Shown: positions 6,067 to 14,334, numbered from the stretch's first letter. The stretch: 18,677 nucleotides of DNA from Dethiosulfatibacter sp. (GCA_019084435.1 JAHRFV010000278.1:1-18677); one strand, 5' to 3'. Numbers and translations: made by a program. Notes: a model not told the origin generated them from the sequence alone.

Positions 6067-7302
6067 ATGGAAAAAATACTAGCCAAGTTGGAAATATTAG
6101 CAGAAGCTGCAAAATATGACGTGTCCTGTTCCTCAAGTGGAGTTGAAAGAAATAACAATGGCAAGGGTATTGGCAGTTCATCAGCATCCGGCATTTGCCA
6201 TACATGGACTGCTGACGGGAGATGCGTTTCATTGCTTAAGATCCTAATGTCCAATGATTGTGTGTATGATTGTCATTATTGCTGCAATCGAATCACCAAT
6301 GATTTTCCAAGAGCTTCTTTCACGCCAGAAGAGATTGCTACACTTACGATGGAATTCTATAAAAGAAATTACATCGAGGGACTGTTTCTAAGCTCAGCCA
6401 TTGACAAAACCCCGGATCACACTATGGAGAATCTATGTCGAACACTGGAACTGCTAAGGAACAAATATCTTTTCAATGGCTATATTCATGTAAAAGCAAT
6501 ACCGAACGCTGACATTAATCTAATTAGAAGAGCGGGATTTTCTGCCGACAGATTAAGCCTCAATATTGAATTACCCACACAAGACAGTTTGAAAATTCTA
6601 GCCCCACAAAAAAACCTGAAGAGTCTACTGCTTCCAATTTCAGATCTCGGCAACAAAATCATCACAAATCAAAACGATCGAAGAATCTATAAGAATGCCC
6701 CGAAATTTATTCCAGCTGGTCAATCTACTCAAATGATGGTTGGCGCATCAAATGACACCGACCATGTCTTCCTGTCTGCATCACAACGCCTTTATGATCA
6801 ATATAATTTGAAACGTGTTTTCTATTCGGCCTATATTCCGGTTGTAGATAAACCCAATCTACCATCAATCGCCACAGCACCACCTTTGAAGAGAGAACAT
6901 AGATTATATCAGGCAGACTGGCTGATGCGTTTCTATAAATTCGATGCGAAAGAACTGCTATCCGAGAAAAACCAAAATCTGGATCTCGATTTTGATCCTA
7001 AGATCTCCTGGGCCTTCAATAATATGGATCAGTTTCCAATAGAAGTTAATAAGGTCGTTTATGATAGACTCTTGAGGATACCTGGCATCGGACCAGTTTC
7101 TGCCAAGAGAATCATTGAGCAGAGAAGGCTTTCTCCAGTCACTTATGAAGGACTAAAAAAAATGGGAGTTGTTCTCAAGCGGGCAAAATATTTCATAACT
7201 TGCCAAGGTAGGTATTTTGGAGGAATCGATTTGAATCCAGAGATTATTAAATACAAGCTTGGCGATATGGAAGAAAGCAGGCAATTATCGTTTTGGAGGT
7301 AA
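6067..7302 (+). CDS. Putative DNA modification/repair radical SAM protein
   Basis: This 411-residue protein matches the radical SAM family that co-occurs with DUF4130 proteins and uracil-DNA glycosylase (TIGR03916 type). Near the N-terminus is the block SGVERNNNGKGIGSSSASGI. The [4Fe-4S] cluster motif is CVYDCHYC (Cys65, Cys69, Cys72; CxxxCxxC). The C-terminus has a helix-hairpin-helix DNA-binding motif, LLRIPGIGPVSAKRII (about 335-350). Cleaving S-adenosylmethionine and contacting DNA fits a DNA lesion or base-modification enzyme, but the reaction is not known. GAAGAGG (6053-6059) precedes the ATG by seven bases. The next gene starts two bases after its stop, so the two are translated together. 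Confidence 0.9.
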   Translation: MEKILAKLEILAEAAKYDVSCSSSGVERNNNGKGIGSSSASGICHTWTADGRCVSLLKILMSNDCVYDCHYCCNRITNDFPRASFTPEEIATLTMEFYKRNYIEGLFLSSAIDKTPDHTMENLCRTLELLRNKYLFNGYIHVKAIPNADINLIRRAGFSADRLSLNIELPTQDSLKILAPQKNLKSLLLPISDLGNKIITNQNDRRIYKNAPKFIPAGQSTQMMVGASNDTDHVFLSASQRLYDQYNLKRVFYSAYIPVVDKPNLPSIATAPPLKREHRLYQADWLMRFYKFDAKELLSEKNQNLDLDFDPKISWAFNNMDQFPIEVNKVVYDRLLRIPGIGPVSAKRIIEQRRLSPVTYEGLKKMGVVLKRAKYFITCQGRYFGGIDLNPEIIKYKLGDMEESRQLSFWR

Positions 7303-7304
7303 AG

Positions 7305-8033
7305 ATGGATTATTTGTATGATGGCTCTTTTAATGGACTGCTGACATGCCTATATGAACATTATTATTCACAAAAGGCTGACAACATCTTTGAAGCTTCC
7401 TACTACCAGGTAAGCATGGTGAATGAAAACAGAATCATCTATCCGGAGGATGTAAAGGCTAAAAAGGTTTCTGAAGCAATTGAGCGTCTTATTTCAAAAA
7501 CAGCATTAAGATATATTTACTACGTATCGTTGTCTAATGATAAAAACAAAGGAAAGATAATTCTTGATTTTGTAAAATTTGGTTTCAAGGAGAAGAAGGA
7601 TATTACTGTCTTCTTTGAGCATCCCTGTGTCCATCCTATTTGTAAGATTTACAAACAGGTCTCGGTGGAGGTCCATCGGTTTACCGGACTCTTGAGATTT
7701 TCCGAATTAGAAGGCGTTTTATTTGCAAAATATATGCCTGATCACAATATTACTGAAGTTATTGTCAGACATTTTGCAGATAGACTCAAGAATGAGAGAT
7801 TTATTATATTTGATGAAGGTAGAAAACTAGCAGCCCTATATTATGAAGGATCAACAGTAATAGCAGACTTTGATGATGTGACTTTTGTGACGGATTCCAC
7901 TGAAGATAATATCCGAAAGTTGTGGAAGTCATACTTCAAGCATATATCGATAAAGGAAAGAGAAAACTTAAAAGCTCAGTATCAACATGTGCCTGTCAGA
8001 TACAGACAAAATGCAGTTGAGTTCATCAAGTGA
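7305..8033 (+). CDS. TIGR03915/DUF4130 family DNA metabolism protein
   Basis: This 242-residue soluble protein begins YLYDGSFNGLLTCLYEHYYS, the standard opening of the DUF4130 proteins that partner the radical SAM protein just upstream. Further family blocks are HRFTGLLRFSELEGVLFAKYMPDHNI and, near the C-terminus, KSYFKHISIKERENLKAQYQHVPVRYR. In other bacteria DUF4130 is often fused or adjacent to a uracil-DNA glycosylase domain; here the protein ends without one and no glycosylase gene follows. I chose the ATG at 7305 behind GGAGGT (7295-7300) rather than the TTG at 7293 inside the upstream gene. The function is presumed to be DNA related but is unproven. Confidence 0.9.
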   Translation: MDYLYDGSFNGLLTCLYEHYYSQKADNIFEASYYQVSMVNENRIIYPEDVKAKKVSEAIERLISKTALRYIYYVSLSNDKNKGKIILDFVKFGFKEKKDITVFFEHPCVHPICKIYKQVSVEVHRFTGLLRFSELEGVLFAKYMPDHNITEVIVRHFADRLKNERFIIFDEGRKLAALYYEGSTVIADFDDVTFVTDSTEDNIRKLWKSYFKHISIKERENLKAQYQHVPVRYRQNAVEFIK

Positions 8034-8091
8034 CTACATCGAGTAAATATTTCTTGGTTCAAATAAATATCCAATAGTTAAATCATTGAAT

Positions 8092-8120
8092 AATGCAAGA
8101 TATTTAATGTATCTTGCATT
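8092..8120 (+). terminator. Hairpin terminator after the DUF4130 gene
   Basis: A perfect 11-bp stem (8092-8102 with 8110-8120, AATGCAAGATA and its complement) has a 7-base loop and is followed by TAATTATT. The stem is AT-rich and the T-run is weak, so termination may be partial. Confidence 0.6.
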
Positions 8121-8126
8121 TAATTA

Positions 8127-8155
8127 TTGACACCTATTATTTAATCTGCTAAAAT
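8127..8155 (+). promoter_or_regulatory. Sigma-A promoter of the citrate synthase/IDH operon
   Basis: A perfect TTGACA (8127-8132), a 17-bp spacer and TAAAAT (8150-8155). The transcript would begin near 8162 and carry a leader of about 95 bases before the ATG. Confidence 0.8.
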
Positions 8156-8177
8156 TACTACATAAATCATATATAAG

Positions 8178-8231
8178 GCAAGTAAAGCATATTTTTTTGA
8201 ATCTTAATGAATCTGCATGAATATTACTTGC
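8178..8231 (+). promoter_or_regulatory. Leader inverted repeat enclosing three 10-bp-spaced TGAAT repeats
   Basis: GCAAGTAA (8178-8185) and TTACTTGC (8224-8231) are perfect complements that enclose a T-run and three direct repeats: TGAATCT at 8198 and 8208, and TGAATAT at 8218, in exact 10-bp steps. This lies between the transcription start and the ribosome binding site (GGAGG at 8241-8245). It could be an RNA fold or a phased protein-binding site; it matches no riboswitch class I know. Confidence 0.4.
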
Positions 8232-8256
8232 ATATCAAGGGGAGGAAAATCAAGCC

Positions 8257-9633
8257 ATGGAAAACAATTATTCAAAAGTATTAGATGTAATAAAACCAAA
8301 TTATTATAATGAAATATTCCCTTATAGCAATTTTCCGGTAAGTCAGTTTGACAATGTCACATTACCCTATGATCTACCAGAAGACATTTGGATTACTGAC
8401 ACAACATTCAGAGATGGACAACAGTCCATGGAATCTTTTTCAGTTGATCAGATTGAAAGACTTTTCAAGACGCTTCATATACTGGATAATGATAATGGCA
8501 TTATTCGGCAAGCGGAGTTTTTTATGTATTCAGATAGAGATAGAAAGGCTTTAGAGAAGTGTCAGGCTTTGGGGTACAGATTCCCCGAAATTACTGGATG
8601 GACAAGACCGAACATTGATGACATGAAACTTGCAAAAGAATGTGGTGTCAAAGAAACAGGCATTTTGATGTCCAGTTCTGATTATCATATTTTTCAGAAA
8701 TTGAATAAAAATAGGAATCAAGCTTTTTCTCTTTATTTAAGTGCTGTTGAAAAAGCATTGGAGTACGGAATCATACCCAGGTGTCATCTGGAAGACACAA
8801 CTAGAGCTGATATATTCGGGTTTGTAATACCACTAGTTAAAGCAATTAACGAAATGGGGAATCAGGCAGGCATCAAAATAAAATTCAGAATATGCGATAC
8901 CCTAGGAGTAGGTAAACCTTTTAATGGCCATAAGCTACCAAGAAGTGTTCCAGGTCTTATGTATTACATAAAAAACACAGCTGGATTGGATTCTTCACAA
9001 CTGGAATGGCACGGACATAATGATTATTACTACTGCACAGCAAATTCAACAGCTGCATGGATGTATGGCGCATCATCTGTAAGCACAACACTGCTGGGTA
9101 TAGGGGAAAGAACCGGTAATTGTCCGATGGAATCGATGCTGGTTGAGTATCATCAACTTAAAACACCCAAAAACAAGATCAACTTTGAGCAATTGAATGA
9201 TGTTGTATTGTTCTTTGAAAAGGAGTTTGGATACAAGATACATTCAAAAATGCCTTTTCTTGGAACCGAATTTAATGCAACAAGCGCAGGAATTCATGCC
9301 GATGGAATCATGAAAAACGAGAGTATATATAATTCCTTTGACAGCAAAAAAATATTTGACAAAAGCATAAGAATTGTTGTCAATCAATACTCCGGTGCCG
9401 CAGGAATATCCGGGTGGATTAATCTCTATTATAATCTGAAAGAGGGAGTAAGAGTTGAGAAAAAAGACAAACGAGTCAATCTTGTGAAAAATCTGGTGGG
9501 TGCGGAATATGAAAAAGGAAGGACCACATCTTTGAGTGATAATGAAATGAGAAGGATTGTTGAATCTGTATTTGGAGATGTTTTCGTAAAAGCGGTTATT
9601 ACTGGTTACGAACAAACAGAAGATGTGTTATGA
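8257..9633 (+). CDS. Re-citrate synthase-like enzyme (isopropylmalate/homocitrate synthase family)
   Basis: This 458-residue enzyme has an HMGL-like TIM barrel: TDTTFRDGQQS (Asp48, Arg52, Asp53), metal-binding HGHND (252-256), GIGERTGN (281-288) and the later AGIHADG. The closest type I recognise is the Re-face citrate synthase of Clostridium kluyveri, which condenses acetyl-CoA with oxaloacetate and belongs to this fold rather than the usual GltA fold. The N-terminal part before the barrel and the short C-terminus without a leucine-regulatory domain agree with that. The neighbours decide the call: isocitrate dehydrogenase overlaps it by four bases and pyruvate carboxylase, the oxaloacetate source, follows. 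Homocitrate or isopropylmalate synthase remains possible, but no nif, lys or leu genes are present. The start is set by GGAGG (8241-8245), 11 bases upstream. Confidence 0.8.
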   Translation: MENNYSKVLDVIKPNYYNEIFPYSNFPVSQFDNVTLPYDLPEDIWITDTTFRDGQQSMESFSVDQIERLFKTLHILDNDNGIIRQAEFFMYSDRDRKALEKCQALGYRFPEITGWTRPNIDDMKLAKECGVKETGILMSSSDYHIFQKLNKNRNQAFSLYLSAVEKALEYGIIPRCHLEDTTRADIFGFVIPLVKAINEMGNQAGIKIKFRICDTLGVGKPFNGHKLPRSVPGLMYYIKNTAGLDSSQLEWHGHNDYYYCTANSTAAWMYGASSVSTTLLGIGERTGNCPMESMLVEYHQLKTPKNKINFEQLNDVVLFFEKEFGYKIHSKMPFLGTEFNATSAGIHADGIMKNESIYNSFDSKKIFDKSIRIVVNQYSGAAGISGWINLYYNLKEGVRVEKKDKRVNLVKNLVGAEYEKGRTTSLSDNEMRRIVESVFGDVFVKAVITGYEQTEDVL

Positions 9634-10631
9634 TAGTTACTTTAATCTATGGAGATGGTATTGGCTATGAGGTAATCAATGCGACTAGAGAAATAATTGA
9701 TGCGGCTACAAATGTGATTGAATGGGATGTTCAGGTAGCAGGAGCGGATATTCTTGAACAATATGGTACGCCATTACCAGAGGGAACTGTTGAAAGCATA
9801 AAGAGAAATAAAATTGCACTTAAGGGACCCACAGGTACACCTGTAGGAGAAGGTTTTAGAAGTGTCAATGTAGAAATCAGGAAGCGACTTGATCTCTATG
9901 CAAATCTAAGACCTATCAAATCATTCAAGGGTGTTGAAGCCCTTCACAATGACCTGGATATAGTAATCGTTAGGGAGAACACTGAAGGACTATATATTGG
10001 ACAGGAAGAGATGATTGATGATGATACCGCATTGACCAAAAAAATTATTACGGGAAAAGCAAGCGAAAGAATTGTTAAATTCACATTTGACTATGCGCAA
10101 AGAAATGACAGAAAAAGAGTGACAGCTGTACATAAGGCTAATATTATGAAGCTCACAGATGGATTGTTTCTTAAATCAGCTAAAAAAATTGCTCAGGACT
10201 ACAATGCAATAGAGTTTAATGACAAGATTATTGATGCTTTGTGTATGGATATGGTTATGGATCCTTATAAATATGACGTTCTTGTTGCTCCAAACTTTTA
10301 TGGTGATATTTTGTCTGACTTATGCGCCGGATTGGTGGGAGGTCTTGGATATGCACCTGGAGCAAATATAGGCGACGACATCGCGGTCTTTGAAGCAGTT
10401 CATGGGACAGCACCTGATATAGTTGGACTTGGAATAGCCAATCCAACATCGGCTATACTTTCAGGGTGTATGATGCTTGGTTTTATGGGTCTAAAAAATG
10501 AAGAAAAACTAATAGAAAACGCCTTAAAAATGATGTATCAAAATGGAAAGCAAACGTATTCCATAAACGGAAAACTGAATACAAATAAGTTTAAAGATGA
10601 AATAATTAAATTAATTAAAAATAATGCTTGA
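9630..10631 (+). CDS. Isocitrate dehydrogenase, NAD-type (isocitrate/isopropylmalate dehydrogenase family)
   Basis: Oxidative decarboxylation of isocitrate to 2-oxoglutarate is the likely reaction. The 333-residue length fits the short NAD-dependent type. The sequence shows IYGDGIG at the N-terminus, RSVNVEIRKRLDLYANLRP (the Ser/Asn pattern typical of isocitrate rather than isopropylmalate enzymes), IVRENTEGLYIG, the catalytic Lys in VHKANIMK, metal-binding Asp residues in NFYGDILSD, and HGTAPDIVGLGIANPTS in the cofactor region. The ATG shares four bases (ATGA) with the stop of the synthase gene and has no strong ribosome binding site of its own, so translation is probably coupled. Homoisocitrate dehydrogenase is the main alternative. 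Confidence 0.85.
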   Translation: MIVTLIYGDGIGYEVINATREIIDAATNVIEWDVQVAGADILEQYGTPLPEGTVESIKRNKIALKGPTGTPVGEGFRSVNVEIRKRLDLYANLRPIKSFKGVEALHNDLDIVIVRENTEGLYIGQEEMIDDDTALTKKIITGKASERIVKFTFDYAQRNDRKRVTAVHKANIMKLTDGLFLKSAKKIAQDYNAIEFNDKIIDALCMDMVMDPYKYDVLVAPNFYGDILSDLCAGLVGGLGYAPGANIGDDIAVFEAVHGTAPDIVGLGIANPTSAILSGCMMLGFMGLKNEEKLIENALKMMYQNGKQTYSINGKLNTNKFKDEIIKLIKNNA

Positions 10632-10653
10632 AAAACTAATTTAAATTTGTTAT

Positions 10654-10707
10654 CCTAATATCTAATTAGGACTTGATTGGTGGAGTTTTATGCTCCACTT
10701 TTGTTTT
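10654..10707 (+). terminator. Hairpin plus intrinsic terminator after isocitrate dehydrogenase
   Basis: A first small hairpin (CCTAAT 10654-10659 with ATTAGG 10665-10670) is followed by the terminator proper: GTGGAG (10680-10685) with CTCCAC (10693-10698), a 7-base loop and TTTTGTTTT (10699-10707). The stem is only six base pairs, so some read-through into pyruvate carboxylase is likely. No separate promoter for that gene is convincing. Confidence 0.65.
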
Positions 10708-10742
10708 AATCATTTATTAAAAATATAATTGGTGGTGAAATT

Positions 10743-13700
10743 ATGAAGAAATTCAAACGTATTCTTGTTGCAAACAGAGGTGAGATCGCGATAAGAGTAT
10801 TTAGGGCTTGTAGAGAATTAGGCATTAGATCGGTAGCGATTTATTCCGAAGAGGATAAGAATTCATTGTTTAGAAGTAAAGCAGATGAGTCATACAGGAT
10901 AGGCAAAAATAAGGGACCTGTAGAAGCTTATTTAAGTATAGACGAGATTATTAATCTTGCGGTTACGAAGGGTGTTGATGCTATACATCCAGGATACGGT
11001 TTTCTTGCTGAAAACTCTGAATTTGCTCGAAAATGTGAAGAAGCTGGTATTGAGTTTATTGGACCGACTCACTACATGATGGATAAACTTGGTGATAAAA
11101 TAAAATCTAAAATGGTTGCAAATCAAGTAGGTGTGCCCACTATCGCTGGTATAGAAAGAGCAGTCACATCGGATGCCGAGGCAAAAGAATTTGCTGATTT
11201 TTGTGGCTATCCAGTGATACTAAAGGCGTCTGCAGGCGGCGGTGGAAGAGGTATGCGTATTGTCAGACAGGAAAAAGACCTGATCGCTGAGTTTATCAGC
11301 GCCAAAAATGAGGCTAAAAAAGCATTCGGGATAGATGATATTTTCATAGAAAAATATATCGAAAAACCAAAGCACATAGAGGTGCAGATTTTAGGAGATG
11401 GATTCGGAAATCTAGTTCACTTGTACGAAAGAGATTGTTCGATTCAAAGAAGACATCAGAAAGTAATTGAGTTCACTCCTGCAATATGTCTCACGAATGA
11501 GCAAAGGGAAAAAATCTGTAATGATGCCTTGAAGATCGCTGGAGCTGTGAATTATCGTAGTGCTGGGACTGTTGAATTTCTTATGGACTCTTCTGGAAGC
11601 CACTATTTCATAGAAATGAATCCAAGAATTCAGGTTGAACACACAGTGACAGAAATGGTGACTGGTATCGATATTGTCCAGGCGCAGATTAGAGTTGCCG
11701 AAGGATACAGCTTGGATTCGCTTGAGATAGGAATTGGATCCCAAAATGATGTTCAAGTTCGAGGATTTTCTGTGCAATGTCGTGTAACGACTGAAGACCC
11801 TGCAAATAACTTTGCACCGGATACTGGAACTATAGACGTCTACAGATCAAGTTCAGGTCTAGGGATCAGGCTTGATGGAGGAAACGGCTTCACAGGAGCT
11901 GTCATTAGTCCCTATTATGATAGCATGCTAGTAAAAGTAACCTCCCTAGGGAGAACATTTGAGGACGCTGTTAACAAATCCTCGAGAGCGCTTCAGGAGT
12001 TCAAGATAAGAGGTGTAAAAACCAATATTGCTTTTCTACTTAATGTTCTTAATCATGAGACGTTTAAGTCCGGAAATTGTGATACAGGATTTATACAAGA
12101 CAATCCAGACCTCTTTGATATAAGAACCGGTGGAGATGACGAAATAAGGATTCTTAAGTTCATCGGCAATGTGGTAGTCAATGAAACAAGAGGCATTAAA
12201 CCGCAATTTGATGTTCCAAGAGTGCCTCAATACACATCTGAAAAATCGCTAAGTGGTTCTAAGCAAATATTGGACCAGTACGGCGCCAAAGGATTAGTCG
12301 AGTGGGTAAAAAACGAGAGGCGTTTACTTCTTACCGATACGACGATGAGAGATGCCCATCAATCATTAATGGCAACCAGAATGCGTACCATTGACATGGT
12401 AAAAGTGGCACCTGCTATTGCGCATCTTGCAAAAGATCTATTCTCACTGGAAATGTGGGGTGGAGCAACTTATGACGTATCGTATAGATTCCTTAAGGAA
12501 GATCCATGGGAAAGACTTGAAAAAATCAGAGAAGCCGTGCCCAATATAATGCTTCAAATGTTGTTGAGAGGATCGAATGCAGTGGGTTATAAGAACTACC
12601 CGGACAATGTTATCAGAGATTTCGTCAAACAGTCAGCAATATCCGGCATAGATATATTTCGAATATTTGATTCACTGAACTGGATAAAAGGAATGGAAGT
12701 ATCTATTGATGAAGTTTTGAATCAAGGCAAGGTAGTGGAGGCATGCATATGTTATACGGGAGATATCCTGGATGCAAGAAAAGATAAGTATACGCTTAAG
12801 TACTATGTTGATATGGCAAAACAGCTTGAAAAGTCAGGCTCACACATACTAGGAATAAAGGATATGTCTGCTTTATTGAAACCTATGGCTGCTAATACAC
12901 TGATTAAGGCTCTGAAGAACGAAATTAGCATACCTATTCACCTTCACACCCATGACACCAGTGGTAATGGCATAGCCACAGTTTTGATGGCTGCAATGGC
13001 AGATGTCGATATAGCGGATGCGGCATTTAGCAGCATGGCTGGATTGACAAGTCAACCTGCATTGAATGCTGTGGTGGCAGCTCTAGAGAATACAGCTAGA
13101 CATACCAACCTTGATCTAGATAAGCTTCAAGAGATTTCAGATTATTGGGATGCGGTAAGACCAGTTTATTCCAAATTCGAATCTGGGCTTAAATCAGGCA
13201 CTGCGGAAATCTATAAATATGAAATTCCTGGAGGTCAGTACTCAAATCTCAAACCACAGGTAGAAAGCTTTGGCCTCGGACACAAATTTAAAGAAGTAAA
13301 GGAAATGTACAAAACTGTCAACGAAATGCTTGGTGATATCGTCAAAGTGACGCCATCTTCAAAGGTTGTTGGTGATATGGCCATCTTTATGGTTCAGAAC
13401 AATCTTACATCAGATAATATATACGAAAAAGCAGCTAGCATGGATTTTCCCGATTCAGCAGTCTCTTATTTCCAAGGAATGATGGGTCAACCAATGGGCG
13501 GTTTTCCAGAAGAGCTGAGAAAGCTAGTCTTGAAAGGAAAAGAGACTATATATGTCAGACCGGGTGAACTGCTCGAGTCTGAAGATTTTACCAAAATTAA
13601 AAGCTATCTGGATTTGACATTCGAAATTGATGCCACTATGAAGGATTGCTTAAGCTATGCACTTTACCCAAAAGTATTCGAGGATTATTTGAACCATAAA

Positions 13701-14171
13701 AAGGATAATGGTGACTTTCAGCTGATGGGTAGTGATATATTTTTCCATGGACTTGAAGAAGGTGAGACCTGTGAGGTCAAAGTAGATGAGGGTAAATTCT
13801 ACGTTGTGAAAATGGTTGAAATAAGAGAAGTTGACAAAGATGGAAACAGGGATATCGTCTTTGAATTAAACGGCAACAGAAGGGTCGTCAAGATTAAAGA
13901 TGAGAGTATTCAGGCTACTCAAAATGGAACACAAAAGGTTTTAGCCAACAAAGACAACAAGGGAGAAATTGGATCCAATATACCTGGCACGGTTATAAAA
14001 GTGCTTGTAGCCAAGGGCGATGCCATAGAGGCAAATGCTCCAATAGCCGTCATTGAAGCTATGAAGATGGAGACCAATATCCTTTCACCTCTATCAGGAA
14101 AAATAATTGACATAAATGTCAAGGTTGGACAACAGGTAGAAGCTGGAGAGTTGATAGCATCAGTGGAGTAA
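10743..14171 (+). CDS. pyc: Pyruvate carboxylase
   Basis: Carboxylates pyruvate to oxaloacetate using ATP, bicarbonate and biotin. All parts are in one 1142-residue chain, the normal single-chain length. The biotin carboxylase domain (about 1-455) has the glycine-rich ATP loop KASAGGGGRGMR (about 161-172) and EMNPRIQVEHTVTE (about 291-304). The carboxyltransferase domain (from about 528) has TDTTMRDAHQS, a Lys in GIKDMSALLKP and metal-binding HLHTHDTSGN (about 733). A C-terminal biotinyl domain has AMKME with biotin on Lys1108. GGTGGTGA (10731-10738) precedes the ATG. Its place behind the citrate synthase and isocitrate dehydrogenase genes suggests that it supplies oxaloacetate for 2-oxoglutarate and glutamate synthesis. 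Confidence 0.97.
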   Translation: MKKFKRILVANRGEIAIRVFRACRELGIRSVAIYSEEDKNSLFRSKADESYRIGKNKGPVEAYLSIDEIINLAVTKGVDAIHPGYGFLAENSEFARKCEEAGIEFIGPTHYMMDKLGDKIKSKMVANQVGVPTIAGIERAVTSDAEAKEFADFCGYPVILKASAGGGGRGMRIVRQEKDLIAEFISAKNEAKKAFGIDDIFIEKYIEKPKHIEVQILGDGFGNLVHLYERDCSIQRRHQKVIEFTPAICLTNEQREKICNDALKIAGAVNYRSAGTVEFLMDSSGSHYFIEMNPRIQVEHTVTEMVTGIDIVQAQIRVAEGYSLDSLEIGIGSQNDVQVRGFSVQCRVTTEDPANNFAPDTGTIDVYRSSSGLGIRLDGGNGFTGAVISPYYDSMLVKVTSLGRTFEDAVNKSSRALQEFKIRGVKTNIAFLLNVLNHETFKSGNCDTGFIQDNPDLFDIRTGGDDEIRILKFIGNVVVNETRGIKPQFDVPRVPQYTSEKSLSGSKQILDQYGAKGLVEWVKNERRLLLTDTTMRDAHQSLMATRMRTIDMVKVAPAIAHLAKDLFSLEMWGGATYDVSYRFLKEDPWERLEKIREAVPNIMLQMLLRGSNAVGYKNYPDNVIRDFVKQSAISGIDIFRIFDSLNWIKGMEVSIDEVLNQGKVVEACICYTGDILDARKDKYTLKYYVDMAKQLEKSGSHILGIKDMSALLKPMAANTLIKALKNEISIPIHLHTHDTSGNGIATVLMAAMADVDIADAAFSSMAGLTSQPALNAVVAALENTARHTNLDLDKLQEISDYWDAVRPVYSKFESGLKSGTAEIYKYEIPGGQYSNLKPQVESFGLGHKFKEVKEMYKTVNEMLGDIVKVTPSSKVVGDMAIFMVQNNLTSDNIYEKAASMDFPDSAVSYFQGMMGQPMGGFPEELRKLVLKGKETIYVRPGELLESEDFTKIKSYLDLTFEIDATMKDCLSYALYPKVFEDYLNHKKDNGDFQLMGSDIFFHGLEEGETCEVKVDEGKFYVVKMVEIREVDKDGNRDIVFELNGNRRVVKIKDESIQATQNGTQKVLANKDNKGEIGSNIPGTVIKVLVAKGDAIEANAPIAVIEAMKMETNILSPLSGKIIDINVKVGQQVEAGELIASVE

Positions 14172-14183
14172 AAAATCGAAGAA

Positions 14184-14231
14184 ACAAAGGACCGTCAAAA
14201 AACAAAAGGGACGGTTCCTTTTGTTTTTTGT
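14184..14231. repeat. 36-bp hairpin repeat, copy 2, with an extra inverted half unit
   Basis: Bases 14196-14231 are identical to copy 1 at 2577-2612 and form the same A-run/T-run flanked stem with centre GACGGTT. This copy starts 24 bases after the pyc stop and should act as its terminator. Just upstream, ACAAAGGACCGTC (14184-14196) is a decayed inverted version (two bases missing) of the right half of the element, suggesting a longer ancestral unit. The TTGT end again forms part of a -35, here for the hut operon. Confidence 0.8.
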
Positions 14232-14256
14232 AAAAAACATCTTCCCATAGTATAAT
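14228..14256 (+). promoter_or_regulatory. Sigma-A promoter of the hut operon
   Basis: TTGTAA (14228-14233), a 17-bp spacer and a perfect TATAAT (14251-14256). Transcription would begin near 14263 and leave a leader of about 70 bases. The leader contains AGACG twice (14263 and 14274) and T-runs, but I recognise no HutP site or catabolite operator. Confidence 0.7.
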
Positions 14257-14334
14257 TATCATAGACGTTTTTTAGACGCTTTTATTTTAGAATTTAATGG
14301 AATGAATTTTCGATTCAACCACAGGAGGAATTGT

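Noticed and set aside
10701..10729. TTGTTT, 17 bp, TATAAT as a promoter for pyc.
   Set aside because: The spacing is good, but the start would fall near 10736, leaving the ribosome binding site (10731-10738) largely outside the transcript, and the -35 is the T-run of the terminator. Read-through is more likely.
14261..14300. UAG-rich hut leader as a HutP antitermination site, or a CodY box at AATTTTCGATT.
   Set aside because: The TAG triplets are 11 and 15 bases apart rather than in the tight spacing HutP needs, and only half of a CodY box matches.
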